From assembly GCA_020436085.1 (NCBI GenBank), contig JAGQYM010000004.1, positions 62,001 to 126,000 of the forward strand: a stretch of 64,000 nt of DNA, in the 5' to 3' direction. Positions 1 to 9,328 of the stretch are shown piece by piece. Position numbers and translations under genes: made by a program. This DNA is from Cyclobacteriaceae bacterium. Its GTDB lineage: Bacteria; Bacteroidota; Bacteroidia; Cytophagales; Cyclobacteriaceae. Below the pieces are notes generated by a model that saw only the letters and a list, made by a program, of their open reading frames with translations, was not told the origin of the DNA and made no database searches. Every line of letters begins with the position of its first letter. Position 1 is the stretch's first letter.

Positions 1-2
1 TA

Positions 3-518
3 TCGGAATCGGTCAAAGCCATTATCACAGAATCAAATCCTCAGGTACTTCGGCACGTGTATGTTAACGGAGGAGTTCTATTCATCCCCGGCTCAATTGG
101 TTTCAAGACTATCTGGGAAAACCATGTCGCTAGAATATCCAATCACTTTAGAAATCATCCATTAAAGGACAATAACGTCTATGGCAGCAATATGGCTGGC
201 TTGGCAACCGCGATCGCGGAGTATGGAAAATTCTCCTGGCTGCCAATTGACTTTAATTATCGACCATATTCGTTTGCACTGGGACTAAGTGAATTGGAGA
301 AGATCAAAATTATCCATCTCACAAACAATCCAGCTATAGAATATGCTACATCTGTGACAGCATGGTATCAACACTATTGGGACAAATTTATCCTAAATCG
401 CCTGAATTCACTTAAAACAAAAATTGGAAATGGCGAGTACTTAAAAAGAATGGAAATCATCTCATCGGCTCAAAAAAAAATAAATGAGTTGGTGAATGAC
501 TTTGGTATTTCACTATAG
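3..518 (+). CDS. Probable glycosyltransferase, C-terminal part (cut by window edge)
   Basis: The frame is open from base 3 of the window to the stop at 516-518, so the gene begins before the window; the first possible internal start is a GTG at 57. The visible 171 codons contain VNGGVLFI and LPIDFNYRP, followed by a KIIHLT segment and a charged C-terminal tail. This pattern (Asn-x-Gly-hydrophobic strand, then Leu-Pro-x-x-Asn-Tyr) resembles nucleotide-diphospho-sugar glycosyltransferases of the GT-A/GT8 type. A sulfotransferase starts three bases after its stop, so the two are probably cotranscribed in a surface glycan locus. The family call is an inference from short motifs; substrate unknown. 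Confidence 0.45.
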   Translation, partial: SESVKAIITESNPQVLRHVYVNGGVLFIPGSIGFKTIWENHVARISNHFRNHPLKDNNVYGSNMAGLATAIAEYGKFSWLPIDFNYRPYSFALGLSELEKIKIIHLTNNPAIEYATSVTAWYQHYWDKFILNRLNSLKTKIGNGEYLKRMEIISSAQKKINELVNDFGISL

Positions 519-521
519 CAT

Positions 522-1211
522 ATGTCTTTTATTTCGTTACGTCACAAGTTGATATTCATTCATATCGCCAAAACCGGTGGAAAAAGCATGAATGTGCTTC
601 TTAAAAATCATTGTAAACCTGAGATTGTCTTTAATACAAAGTCGCTAATTCATAATACTGATCAGCTGGGAAAAAGAATCGCACTAGAAGCAATGAAGTT
701 AACTAGCAATGAGGTGTGGGATTCATGCTTTAAGTTTGCTTTTGTGCGTAATACCTGGGATCGAACCGTTTCTATGTATGAACACCTCAAAGAATCATAC
801 CGGAGCCAAATGTCAACGGGAGGCACTCCGAATGACAAAATAGAAATCGTAAACTCGATTCTGGATGTTTTGAATATAAAATTTGAGGATTTCACTTTTG
901 AAGTTTTCGTGAAATCCATCATTAGAGATCAAATGTTTAAAAACTATCATTGGGACTTGCAGCTGAATTGCATCAGTGACGGAGAAGATAGGATTGTAAT
1001 AGATTACATTGGCCGTTTTGAGTCATTGGAAAAAGATTTTGGTTTTGTTTGCAGCCATGTGGGGCTTCCTAAACTCCATTTACCACATTTTCACAAATCC
1101 AACCACTCACATTATGCAATGTACTATACCAACGAATTAGTGAAGATTGTAGGAGATTTTTACAAAAAAGACAATGATTACTTTCAATATAAATTCAATC
1201 ATTCGATCTGA
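522..1211 (+). CDS. Sulfotransferase family protein
   Basis: The 229-residue protein has the two PAPS-binding signatures of the sulfotransferase family (Sulfotransfer_2-like). The 5'-phosphosulfate loop is FIHIAKTGGKSM near residues 12-23, and the 3'-phosphate motif is FVRNTWDRTVSMYEH near 74-88. It should transfer sulfate from PAPS to a hydroxyl of a carbohydrate or similar acceptor. No signal peptide or membrane segment is seen, so it is probably cytoplasmic. It follows the glycosyltransferase fragment with a 3-base gap, suggesting sulfation of a surface glycan. It converges on the next gene with a single base between the two stop codons. Family confident, acceptor unknown. Confidence 0.8.
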   Translation: MSFISLRHKLIFIHIAKTGGKSMNVLLKNHCKPEIVFNTKSLIHNTDQLGKRIALEAMKLTSNEVWDSCFKFAFVRNTWDRTVSMYEHLKESYRSQMSTGGTPNDKIEIVNSILDVLNIKFEDFTFEVFVKSIIRDQMFKNYHWDLQLNCISDGEDRIVIDYIGRFESLEKDFGFVCSHVGLPKLHLPHFHKSNHSHYAMYYTNELVKIVGDFYKKDNDYFQYKFNHSI

Positions 1212-1212
1212 T

Positions 1213-2703
1213 TCAGAATTCACCTGGATATGCCAAGAACTCCTTTCCGACATCGACAACAGCAGTCTCGTTAATACATGCATACTCATGAACATTACAA
1301 ACATTAAGACCTATCCTTGTGGGATCATGCCCTGTCTCCCCAGCCACCTCATCAATTATAGCCAAAAACATCGGCAGCGTAGCCCAGTCAACAGAGTTGG
1401 AAAGTAAGCCAAACTCACCGCCCGACTCCCTTTGCACGATGTGTTGTTCCTCCAAAAACTGACGCGAGGGTCTTATTATATTAATTTGATTCACCTTACG
1501 TTCGGTATCCTCCTCAAGGATTTTTCGAACAGCGTTTTTGAGTATAGCATATTCTGCTGTCTGAATATTGGTGACCCCAAATCGGAGATTATAAAAGCCT
1601 GCGCAAACAAACACCGAAGTTATTGCGATTGTAAGTATTAAGGCGATCTTTTTTGAAATGAAAAGGTGATCAATTGCCTTATATAAAAAATATCCATTAA
1701 GAACCACCAGGGTTCCCAAACTTCGGTTTGAGGCATGGTTTTCTACTGCTGCCAGGCTTGGGAGATAGGCAAGCAAATAAGCAACCACGATCGCCAAAGC
1801 GTAAGTAACGGTTTTCCTATTTGCTCCATTGGTATAGAAATACAGACAGATGCAATAGAGGAATAAAAGAGCAACAGGTACACGGACAAAATTGGCATAA
1901 CTATTCCTCACAATGATCAAATTAAACTTGAGCGAATTGACGAATGCTGTCTCAACAAACCACTTGATTTTAGCAAAAACATCAAGGCTTACATGGCTCC
2001 GGCCAAGAGGTGGAAGCTCCGTATACCACAACATGGCTTTAAAAAGTATGAAATACAAACCAAACACCAACAAGTAAATACCAACACACAATACCAGCAA
2101 TCGAATGTCTCTATTCTGATCGAAAACAACGAAAATGACGAAGACAAAAAAAGTAAAGGAAGGCTGATACAACATCAGGCTTATTAAGGCGATCAAAACC
2201 GCGCTAATCAATTTCAAAATTTTCTGTGAATTCCATACTTGATCGCTAAGTGCCGTGACACACAAATATGCGCTGATGCCAGCCGCCAGCATCGCCCATC
2301 CCGCTTGAAACAGCGCAGACCAGCTCATTGCAATACAGATGAATGGTGAACTGGCAAAAAAGAGTGTAAGGGCAAGCACCGCACTCATCTTCCTGACAAG
2401 ACTCTTCAAATAATAGTAAAACATGATGATAAGCACCGTGTTTCCAAAAAATGATATAATTCTGATATACTTCAGATCATCAATGGATATCGTCCATTGA
2501 AACAACTTGGTCAGTATAAAACCAAAAATGGGTCGCCCCCCTTGAATAAATACATGGTGAAAATCCGGATTGCGTTTTGCGTTCCAAAAGAATTCATAAG
2601 CATCAGTGTGAGCGTAAGTACCCAGAATTGGATAATAAAGGACCACCAAAAACAAGATGAGTCCGGAAATTGTGTAAGCCAACCTAATTTGCATGCTACT
2701 CAT
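1213..2703 (-). CDS. Multi-pass membrane protein, probable GT-C glycosyltransferase (paralogue A)
   Basis: This 496-residue protein has about ten hydrophobic segments and a C-terminal extracytoplasmic domain of roughly 110 residues. After the first membrane segment comes TYAHTDAYEF and then FIQGGRPIFG. An Asp in the first outer loop is typical of GT-C enzymes, which use polyprenyl-phosphate sugars. It is clearly paralogous to the plus-strand protein at 4609-6075: TDxYEF, QGGRP and, near the C-terminus, EFGxLSxSxDW are shared. It lies 14 bases after a methyltransferase gene that itself overlaps a GtrB-like glycosyltransferase gene, so all three are probably one transcript. GtrII-like serotype-converting function is an inference; sequence similarity to named families was not tested. 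Confidence 0.6.
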   Translation of the reverse strand: MSSMQIRLAYTISGLILFLVVLYYPILGTYAHTDAYEFFWNAKRNPDFHHVFIQGGRPIFGFILTKLFQWTISIDDLKYIRIISFFGNTVLIIMFYYYLKSLVRKMSAVLALTLFFASSPFICIAMSWSALFQAGWAMLAAGISAYLCVTALSDQVWNSQKILKLISAVLIALISLMLYQPSFTFFVFVIFVVFDQNRDIRLLVLCVGIYLLVFGLYFILFKAMLWYTELPPLGRSHVSLDVFAKIKWFVETAFVNSLKFNLIIVRNSYANFVRVPVALLFLYCICLYFYTNGANRKTVTYALAIVVAYLLAYLPSLAAVENHASNRSLGTLVVLNGYFLYKAIDHLFISKKIALILTIAITSVFVCAGFYNLRFGVTNIQTAEYAILKNAVRKILEEDTERKVNQINIIRPSRQFLEEQHIVQRESGGEFGLLSNSVDWATLPMFLAIIDEVAGETGHDPTRIGLNVCNVHEYACINETAVVDVGKEFLAYPGEF

Positions 2704-2717
2704 ATGATTGGAGTAAA

Positions 2718-3563
2718 CTACTCTTTTTCAGCAACTACCATCATTATATCAAAGGTGTTTACAGGAATTTTCAAACCCCCTGGGATTGCTGAATGAACCA
2801 TACGGTGAAACGAATTCCCTTCTCTTTTCAGTAGAAAGAGGGAATAATAAATCTGCCGAAGGCTTCGGCTAACACTCGGATAACTTATCGAAACTATTTT
2901 AAACCCGTACCTTTTGAGGAGTAATGAAATAGTCTTCTTTGAGAAGTAATGAAGATGACTCGGTGGATGAATCATTCTCCAATTCTTGCCTTGAAAGCGC
3001 GGGACCAAAGCGGAAATATCACCCGTTGTCAAATAAAGCCTTCCTTGTGCACCAAGGTCTTGATGTATCTTTTGGACAAATAAATCCGGATGTGGCAAAT
3101 GCTCAATTACATCCCACATGAATATATCTGTTATTGGCTGATCCCTATAGTGCTGGAGGTAATCCTCGCAAACCAAATCGAGGCCGAACTGAGTTGATCC
3201 AAAGTGAACGGCCTCCTTCGTAACGTCTATACCTTTATAGTGAGCAGCTGGAAAGTGTTTCCTCAAAGCAAGCCCAAAAAAGCCGTAGGCACAGCCGATC
3301 TCAAGCACTGTGCTGAACAATCGCTCTTTGTCCTTTTTTTTAAGGAACTCTATTCTTTGATCATAGTTTTCGAGAAAAACATCTTTGTCCCGCACGTAGT
3401 TCTCGTACTCACTTCCGTTAAAGTAAGATTCATCATAGATTTTCTCAGAATCAAAATGATCCATATCGTAGTTGGCAGTGATAAACCCACACGATCCACA
3501 CTTGAGCAATAAGCCATCGTATAAATCTAAAAAATTCTCATTCCGACACGCCGGACAACTCAT
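2718..3563 (-). CDS. Class I SAM-dependent methyltransferase with N-terminal zinc ribbon
   Basis: The 281-residue protein starts with a Cys4 knuckle (C3, C6, C22, C25), then a Rossmann methyltransferase core: motif I is VLEIGCAYGFFG near residues 86-97, and the post-motif WDVIEHLPHP is near 150-160. This layout matches Methyltransf_23-type enzymes that often modify sugars or lipid-linked intermediates. The start ATG overlaps the stop of the upstream glycosyltransferase as ATGA (3560-3563), which suggests translational coupling. The gene downstream is the GT-C-like membrane protein. The substrate is probably a glycan or glycolipid of this locus, by context only. Confidence 0.75.
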   Translation of the reverse strand: MSCPACRNENFLDLYDGLLLKCGSCGFITANYDMDHFDSEKIYDESYFNGSEYENYVRDKDVFLENYDQRIEFLKKKDKERLFSTVLEIGCAYGFFGLALRKHFPAAHYKGIDVTKEAVHFGSTQFGLDLVCEDYLQHYRDQPITDIFMWDVIEHLPHPDLFVQKIHQDLGAQGRLYLTTGDISALVPRFQGKNWRMIHPPSHLHYFSKKTISLLLKRYGFKIVSISYPSVSRSLRQIYYSLFLLKREGNSFHRMVHSAIPGGLKIPVNTFDIMMVVAEKE

Positions 3564-4489
3564 ATTATCATCTCCTTGATAATGTACGCCTGACGACCTT
3601 TACTTTGGATAAAAAGCTTTCCCAGATATTCTCCGATAATACCAATCATGATCAATTGCATGCCACCAATAAAGAGTACAGCCACCAAGACCGAGGTCCA
3701 TCCCTCAACTACGCGTTCATCGTAAAACTTGGCATAGATGGCATAGATGGCGTACAGGAAAGATAATACTGAAAGAATAAGTCCAGTCAGCATAGATAGT
3801 CTCAGCGGCTTGATACTAAATGATGTGATCCCATTAATTGCGAGTCTCACCATTTTTCTAAATGTATACTTCGTCTTTCCTGAGTATCTATCACTGATGG
3901 CAAAAAAAACCGTTGATGTTGAGAATCCCATCCAGGGTAGCAAGCCTCTCAAAAAAAGAAAATTATCATTCAATGGCCTGATAAGGTCGATTACTTTTCG
4001 ATCGATAAGTCTGAAGTCAGCAGCACCCTCCTCAATTTTCACAGCCGCTAGCCATGAGATAATTTTATAAAATAAGTAGGTGAGTATGCGCTTTAGTGGT
4101 GCATAGCTGCGGTTATTCTTTCGCCTGGTATACACAATCTGACTTCCTTCCTTCCACTTCTCAATCATCTGATCGATCACCTCTGGAGGGTGTTGCAGGT
4201 CAGCATCCATGGTAATCGCAAAATCACCAGTCGCGTGATCCAGTCCAGCTTTGACCGCTGCCTGATGGCCGAAGTTTCTGGAAAGAGAGATGCATTTCAC
4301 TCGTTGATCATTAGATCTTAGCTGCTTAATTGCAGCTACACTTTCATCTTGACTTCCATCATCCACAATCAGAATTTCAAATTTTTCGTACTTTCCAAGG
4401 GTATTGACAAGTGATTGGTACAAGGGACGAATGTTTCCTTCCTCATTAAAACATGGAACTACAATGCTAAATTGAAATCCAGAGTTCAT
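3560..4489 (-). CDS. GT2 family polyprenyl-phosphate glycosyltransferase (GtrB/DPM1-like)
   Basis: The 309-residue protein has a GT2 catalytic domain (VVPCFNEEGN at residues 10-19, VDDGSQDES near 42-50, the metal-binding D95-A-D97 in MDADLQHPPE) followed by two C-terminal transmembrane helices (about 230-256 and 266-288). This is the architecture of GtrB, ArnC and DPM1-like enzymes that load a sugar onto undecaprenyl phosphate at the cytoplasmic face. A GT-C enzyme normally uses that lipid-sugar on the outer face, and two candidate GT-C genes flank this one. No GtrA-type flippase is visible in the window. It is the first gene of a three-gene minus-strand unit. Confidence 0.85.
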   Translation of the reverse strand: MNSGFQFSIVVPCFNEEGNIRPLYQSLVNTLGKYEKFEILIVDDGSQDESVAAIKQLRSNDQRVKCISLSRNFGHQAAVKAGLDHATGDFAITMDADLQHPPEVIDQMIEKWKEGSQIVYTRRKNNRSYAPLKRILTYLFYKIISWLAAVKIEEGAADFRLIDRKVIDLIRPLNDNFLFLRGLLPWMGFSTSTVFFAISDRYSGKTKYTFRKMVRLAINGITSFSIKPLRLSMLTGLILSVLSFLYAIYAIYAKFYDERVVEGWTSVLVAVLFIGGMQLIMIGIIGEYLGKLFIQSKGRQAYIIKEMII

Positions 4490-4608
4490 TGATCCTTCTT
4501 TATATTATTTTAAGGAGTGTAATTGATCTGACATCTAAAATTTAAATGTTCAAATTAGAAACTGTTTGCGAAATTCATATCCACACGGAGTAATGATAGT
4601 TTGAATAC

Positions 4609-6075
4609 ATGGCAAATATAGAGTTAAGCAAGTCCTCGGCCCACCTAATACTTATTGGATTTGTTGTACTACTGTTTCATCCAGTATTGCAAACCTATGC
4701 CTATACTGATGTTTATGAATTTCTGTATAATTCGCATAACGACAACTTCATAAACGTTTTTATTCAGGGAGGAAGGCCCATCTATGGATTGCTGAATAAG
4801 TTTTTCTTCACAAAAGTGTCCGCAGTCAGTCAACTTTTTTGGCTTCGTCTATTTGGAGTATTCGGCATACTTTCCACTGCTCTATTGTTATTTTACATCC
4901 TCAATCAACTCCTCTTAAACAGACTCCAAGCTCTACTCTGTAGTTTGTTTTTCTTGTGCTCACCATCAGCCTCAGTGATTGGGATCTGGGCTGGCACTTA
5001 TCAGGTGGGCTGGGCGCTTAGTTCTTCGCTCCTGGGAGGGTACTTACTCGTCATTGCATTGTCTCAAACTCCCGATAAGTCGAAGTGGGGTCTTGTGGCA
5101 CTCAGTTTCATCCTGACAATTGCTTCATTACTGGCATATCAGCCTGCGGCTACTGCCTTTGTGGTTCCGGGATTTATCCTATTGATGAAAACCATGGACT
5201 TGAAACGACTAAGCTATTTCCTTGCTACTTACTTCACTTCTTTCGTTGTCTACTTTGGAATCCATAAACTGATATTAGTATTTACCAACCTGAGTGCACT
5301 TTCCAGAACTAATCTAGCGCTCAATCCGATTGTCAGGCTTGAGTGGTTTTTTACTGAACCGATGGCTGACGTATTGAGTGATAATTTTATTTTTTACTCT
5401 TATGGCTGGAGGATCGTAGCCAGAGTCGTTTTTTTGATTTTTGCATTATTATCCTTCTATTTTTTGCCAAAAGGAATGCCTTTGAAGAAAGTCATAATGT
5501 TTGTGGGGCTTGTAATCGTTTTTTTTATTTCTGCTTACATGCCCAATTTGATTTCATCAGATACTTGGGTGTCCTATCGAACTTTATCGACTTTATTCAT
5601 ACTTAAGTGGACGTTAGTACTAACAGCTGTGAATAAATGGGAGCAATGGTGGAAGCCCTCTGTAATAATCCCTTACGTTGTTGGTCTCTTTCTGCTCGCA
5701 AATGCTGTATACAATATCAATAGTGGCTTTGTTTCAATACAAAGTGAGGAATACCAAAAGGTATCCGCTGAAGTGAATCGGCTTATTCCGTCTCTTCGTA
5801 ATGAGAAAAAAATGATATTCGTAATGCCAGAAATTGACATGCTCGAAAAACTGGGAACAGTGCGCAGAGTCGTGACTGATGAATTCGGCAGCCTTTCATC
5901 TTCTCGAGACTGGGTGCCCATCCCCATGGTAAAACAAATTTTAGTTGAGGCTAATGAACGTCAACTGGCCGATGAATTGGAGATAAAGATTCTCTCTCAA
6001 ACTGGCTATAACGAAGCTCATTTACCTAACTACCTCCCTGTACTTAACATTGAGGATTTCTACATACAAAAATGA
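4609..6075 (+). CDS. Multi-pass membrane protein, probable GT-C glycosyltransferase (paralogue B)
   Basis: The 488-residue protein shares length, topology and landmark motifs with the protein at 1213-2703: TYAYTDVYEF after the first membrane helix, FIQGGRPIYG, and DEFGSLSSSRDW in the C-terminal extracytoplasmic part. It is transcribed divergently from the GtrB-like gene (119-base intergenic region) and converges on rmlC. Conserved Asp and Glu in the first outer loop fit a GT-C fold that takes sugar from a polyprenyl phosphate. The pair probably arose by duplication with inversion. Whether the two proteins act on different acceptors cannot be seen from sequence. Confidence 0.6.
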   Translation: MANIELSKSSAHLILIGFVVLLFHPVLQTYAYTDVYEFLYNSHNDNFINVFIQGGRPIYGLLNKFFFTKVSAVSQLFWLRLFGVFGILSTALLLFYILNQLLLNRLQALLCSLFFLCSPSASVIGIWAGTYQVGWALSSSLLGGYLLVIALSQTPDKSKWGLVALSFILTIASLLAYQPAATAFVVPGFILLMKTMDLKRLSYFLATYFTSFVVYFGIHKLILVFTNLSALSRTNLALNPIVRLEWFFTEPMADVLSDNFIFYSYGWRIVARVVFLIFALLSFYFLPKGMPLKKVIMFVGLVIVFFISAYMPNLISSDTWVSYRTLSTLFILKWTLVLTAVNKWEQWWKPSVIIPYVVGLFLLANAVYNINSGFVSIQSEEYQKVSAEVNRLIPSLRNEKKMIFVMPEIDMLEKLGTVRRVVTDEFGSLSSSRDWVPIPMVKQILVEANERQLADELEIKILSQTGYNEAHLPNYLPVLNIEDFYIQK

Positions 6076-6090
6076 TTTCGGGTTTGCTTG

Positions 6091-6642
6091 TTAGAAAGGC
6101 TCCACGTCAGCCAGATGTGGCAGATGCAGATCTTTGTCAGAAATTATTAATTGCTCAGGCTTTAGCTTCCAATCAATTTGCAGGTGTGGATCGTTGTAAA
6201 ATAAACCTCCTTCTTTCTCCTTACAATAAAAGGCGTCACACTTATAAAACAGATCGGCACTGTCGCTCAGTACCAGGAATCCATGCGCAAAACCCTTTGG
6301 AACATATAACTGCCACATGTTGTCAGACGACAATTCCGTACAGAAGTGCTTCCCAAATGTTGGCGAGTGTAGGCGAAGATCAACAACAACATCAAGGATA
6401 ACTCCGCTTAACACGCGGACCAGTTTGCTCTGAGCGAAAGGTGGCTTTTGAAAATGTAGCCCTCTGAGGACTCCGAAAGATGAACGCGATTGATTGTCCT
6501 GTACGAAGAGATCATCGATACCCAACTCCAGCAAGGTCTTAGCATTAAAACTCTCAAAGAAATAGCCTCTTTTGTCAGGAAACACTGTGGGCTTTATCAG
6601 AATCAAGCCATCAAATCCTGTTTGCTGTGTCTCGACTCTCAT
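6091..6642 (-). CDS. rmlC: dTDP-4-dehydrorhamnose 3,5-epimerase (RmlC/RfbC)
   Basis: The 183-residue protein is full length for RmlC and has the expected cupin motifs: FPDKRGYFFESFN, GVLRGLHFQ with the catalytic His63, VDLRLHSPTFG near 88-97, FAHGFLVLSD, and S-D-K-D near 168-171, matching the Asp of the His-Asp dyad. It converts dTDP-4-keto-6-deoxyglucose to the rhamno configuration. Its ATG overlaps the stop of the WlbA-like gene (ATGA, 6639-6642), so it is the last gene of the sugar-nucleotide operon. No rmlA, rmlB or rmlD is present in the window, so its partners must lie elsewhere or it serves another deoxysugar. Confidence 0.9.
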   Translation of the reverse strand: MRVETQQTGFDGLILIKPTVFPDKRGYFFESFNAKTLLELGIDDLFVQDNQSRSSFGVLRGLHFQKPPFAQSKLVRVLSGVILDVVVDLRLHSPTFGKHFCTELSSDNMWQLYVPKGFAHGFLVLSDSADLFYKCDAFYCKEKEGGLFYNDPHLQIDWKLKPEQLIISDKDLHLPHLADVEPF

Positions 6643-7538
6643 TGATTACCTGATCTTATAAAGTTTACTACCTCTATAGAAGGCCGCGCTTGTTCAAGCA
6701 TAAATCCTTTGCCTTCCATGATGTCTTTATAGCTTAAACTATGTAAATCTCCAAACCCCTCACTAAATTCAATCTCCTCACCATCAAGTTTTAAAGCTCT
6801 AAACGTCTTCTTACCTTCCCTCCTTAGTTCATCAGGAATATCTTCAAAATTTATACTCAAGCTCCACGCTACTCTCGCATGCTTCAACGTAAGATGACCA
6901 GATGCTCTTGAGAGGTCAAGTTGATCGACTCCATTCTCCTTCACCTCTCCAAACACCCATATTAGCATATCAAAAAAATGAATGCCAATATTGGTAGCTA
7001 TGCCGCCAGATTTAGAAACATCGCCCTTCCAGCTGTGATGATACCAACTACCTCGCGAGGTTATATATGTCAATTCAACGTCATACACTTTATCATTGGG
7101 GCCATTTCTGATCTTCTCGCGCAGTGCGATAATACTGGGATGCAGCCTTAACTGGAGAATAGTGTAAATTCTCCGACCTGTTTCTTTTTCAATCTCAGCC
7201 AACGCATCAATGTTCCACGGATTAAGCACAAGTGGTTTTTCACAAATAGCATCTGCTCCATGCCGTAATGCAAACCGTATATGAGAATCATGTAGATAGT
7301 TTGGAGAGCAAATACTCACGTAATCTATTGTGACTCCCTTCCTTTTTAGTTTGTCAAGATGACGATCGAAACGTTCGAACTCGGTAAAAAAATCGCAATC
7401 CGGAAAATAAGAATCTAAAATCCCTACACTATCGTGTTTATCCAATGCCGCAACAAGATTACCTCCAACCGCTTTGATCGCCTGCATGTGTCTTGGAGCG
7501 ATGTATCCAGCTGTCCCTATTAAAGCGAAGTTTTTCAT
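6639..7538 (-). CDS. UDP-N-acetylglucosaminuronate 3-oxidase/dehydrogenase, WlbA/WbpB-like (Gfo/Idh/MocA family)
   Basis: The 299-residue protein starts with an NAD-binding motif [12 protein letters not shown] (residues 6-17) and then [21 protein letters not shown], the family lysine motif E100-K101-P102 in [14 protein letters not shown], and [13 protein letters not shown]. These match WlbA/WbpB, which oxidises C3 of UDP-GlcNAc-uronic acid so that an aminotransferase can add an amino group. Its partners (dehydrogenase, aminotransferase, acetyltransferase) are all in the same operon. The start overlaps the stop of the acetyltransferase by four bases, and its stop overlaps the rmlC start. Confidence 0.9.
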   Translation of the reverse strand: MKNFALIGTAGYIAPRHMQAIKAVGGNLVAALDKHDSVGILDSYFPDCDFFTEFERFDRHLDKLKRKGVTIDYVSICSPNYLHDSHIRFALRHGADAICEKPLVLNPWNIDALAEIEKETGRRIYTILQLRLHPSIIALREKIRNGPNDKVYDVELTYITSRGSWYHHSWKGDVSKSGGIATNIGIHFFDMLIWVFGEVKENGVDQLDLSRASGHLTLKHARVAWSLSINFEDIPDELRREGKKTFRALKLDGEEIEFSEGFGDLHSLSYKDIMEGKGFMLEQARPSIEVVNFIRSGNQ

Positions 7539-8107
7539 ATCCGGCTTACCTTTCCGTTTTCAAGTTTATACTGCTGTCCACTTTCTGGACACTTTGCAAA
7601 ACCATCGCTGAAATTTAATCTATGCCCGTACTCACTGATCCAACCAGTTTGCTTAGCTGGATTACCAACAACCAATGCATAATCCGGAACTTCTTTTGTT
7701 ACCACAGCTCCTGCGCCAACGAACGCAAAGCGGCCAATATCATGACCACAAACGATGGTTGCATTCGCACCAATTGACGCTCCCTTCTTTACCAAAGTCT
7801 TGGAGTATTGTCCTCTTCGATTAACTGCACTCCTTGGATTAACCACATTGGTAAATACCATGGATGGCCCCAGGAATACATCATCTTCACAAATCACCCC
7901 TGTATAGATGGATACGTTGTTTTGAACTTTGACGTTATCTCCCAAAATCACTTCCGGAGAAATCACCACATTCTGTCCAATGTTGCAGTTTCTGCCGATT
8001 CTGCATCCCGGCATAATGTGGCTGAAGTGCCATATCTTCGTTCCGTCTCCAATTTGACAGCCCTCATCAATAACTGCTGTTTCATGTGCAAAAAATGGAT
8101 ATCCCAT
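7535..8107 (-). CDS. UDP-2-acetamido-3-amino-2,3-dideoxyglucuronate N-acetyltransferase, WlbB/WbpD-like
   Basis: The 190-residue protein is a left-handed beta-helix hexapeptide acyltransferase. Its landmarks [44 protein letters not shown] and [20 protein letters not shown] are those of the WbpD/WlbB group, which acetylates the 3-amino group formed by the adjacent aminotransferase. The C-terminal ends with a SGQQY-type tail usual in this group. The start ATG lies two bases after the aminotransferase stop. FdtC/QdtC enzymes for dTDP-3-amino sugars are related alternatives, but the neighbouring WlbA-like oxidase favours the UDP-glucuronate pathway. Confidence 0.88.
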   Translation of the reverse strand: MGYPFFAHETAVIDEGCQIGDGTKIWHFSHIMPGCRIGRNCNIGQNVVISPEVILGDNVKVQNNVSIYTGVICEDDVFLGPSMVFTNVVNPRSAVNRRGQYSKTLVKKGASIGANATIVCGHDIGRFAFVGAGAVVTKEVPDYALVVGNPAKQTGWISEYGHRLNFSDGFAKCPESGQQYKLENGKVSRI

Positions 8108-8109
8108 TC

Positions 8110-9228
8110 CTAATCTTCGTATTCTTTGATTTTAGTGCAAATGTAAGACAATTGCTCTTCGTCCATTTCCGTGTGTATGGGAATTGATACCACAGATTTT
8201 GACAACTCCTCACTGATCGGAAATGCTTGGCGGTCCTGTTTCTTGTATGCTTCTTGTAGATGTAAAGGCAGGGGATAATAAATCATCGTTGGAATCTTGT
8301 TCGAATCAAGATAGGCGCGAAATTTTTCACGATCAACGTCTTTCAATTTTAATGTGTATTGATGAAATACGTGCGTGGAGTTACCAGCTCGAAACGGAGT
8401 TTGGGCAAACTCAATTCCCGATAGTTCTTTGTCATAATAATCAGCGACTTTTTGTCTTGACTGTTCGTAAGATTCAACGTGCTTGATCTTAACATCTAAA
8501 ATCGCGGCTTGTATTGTGTCCAGTCGACTGTTTACTCCAACCAGCTCATGGTAATATTTTACACGTTGCCCATGGTTGGCAATGACCTTAATCTTTTCAG
8601 CCAATGCCTTGTTCCCTGTAATCAAAGCTCCTCCATCTCCATAACACCCTAAGTTTTTAGACGGGAAAAACGAAGTACATCCGATTGCGCCCATGGTACC
8701 TGCTTTCATCACACGTCCATCTGAAAACGTATACTTCGCATCAAATGCCTGAGCATAGTCTTCTATTATGTGAAGATTGCGGTCACTCGCTACTTTGAGC
8801 AATGGCTCCATATCAGCACATTGGCCAAATAAGTGAACTGGAACAATAGCAACTGTCTTGGAGGTAATCTTTGACTCTACCTGACTAACATCAATATTAA
8901 ATGTGTCTTCACAAACGTCAACAAACACTGGTTTCAGTCCGAGCAATGCAATCACCTCAGCAGTGGCCACATAGGTAAAGACAGGCAAAATCACCTCGTC
9001 ACCTGGTTTGAAGTCCAGGGCCATCATGGCAATTTGTAGCGCATCCGTACCATTACCACAGGTGACGGCAAAGGCGCCATCATGAAAATCCGACAGCGAC
9101 TTTTCAAAAACCGCTACCTGCGGGCCTTTGATAAAGGCAGTAGAATCCAAGACCGACTGGATGGCCTGATCGATTTCTGGCTTTATACGCTGGTACTGGC
9201 CCCGAAGGTCAACCATGGAAATTTTCAT
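8110..9228 (-). CDS. DegT/DnrJ/EryC1 aminotransferase, WlbC/WbpE-like
   Basis: This is a PLP-dependent sugar aminotransferase. With the ATG at 9228 it has 372 residues; the frame extends to a GTG at 9243, but the ATG gives the usual MxxxxVDL start. The PLP lysine is K191 in [14 protein letters not shown] and the cofactor Asp is D157 in EDYAQAFDA. It should transfer an amino group from glutamate to the 3-keto sugar made by the WlbA-like oxidase. An 85-base gap with a short hairpin separates it from galE upstream; the genes after it are tightly packed, so this may be an internal transcription start. Confidence 0.88.
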   Translation of the reverse strand: MKISMVDLRGQYQRIKPEIDQAIQSVLDSTAFIKGPQVAVFEKSLSDFHDGAFAVTCGNGTDALQIAMMALDFKPGDEVILPVFTYVATAEVIALLGLKPVFVDVCEDTFNIDVSQVESKITSKTVAIVPVHLFGQCADMEPLLKVASDRNLHIIEDYAQAFDAKYTFSDGRVMKAGTMGAIGCTSFFPSKNLGCYGDGGALITGNKALAEKIKVIANHGQRVKYYHELVGVNSRLDTIQAAILDVKIKHVESYEQSRQKVADYYDKELSGIEFAQTPFRAGNSTHVFHQYTLKLKDVDREKFRAYLDSNKIPTMIYYPLPLHLQEAYKKQDRQAFPISEELSKSVVSIPIHTEMDEEQLSYICTKIKEYED

Positions 9229-9274
9229 CTCTTTTTGCTTCACGACAATCTGGCTTATCTATTAATTTAATCTT

Positions 9275-9323
9275 AGCGCCAAAGCATAAAGAAAACTACC
9301 GCAAAGGCGCTGAGACGCAAGGC
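9275..9323. repeat. Intergenic hairpin and degenerate GCAAAGGC-type repeat
   Basis: Between galE and the aminotransferase gene, AGCGCC (9275-9280) pairs with GGCGCT (9306-9311). Bases 9300-9323 read as two imperfect copies of CGCAAAGGCGC / CGCAAGGC, the low-complexity kind of element that is often scattered in intergenic DNA. There is no T-run, so this is not a convincing terminator. It could be an mRNA-processing or repeat element. Confidence 0.3.
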
Positions 9324-9328
9324 ATCTT

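Noticed and set aside
6072-6401. 109-codon plus-strand frame over rmlC
   Set aside because: It is antisense to rmlC motifs and starts inside the end of the membrane protein gene.
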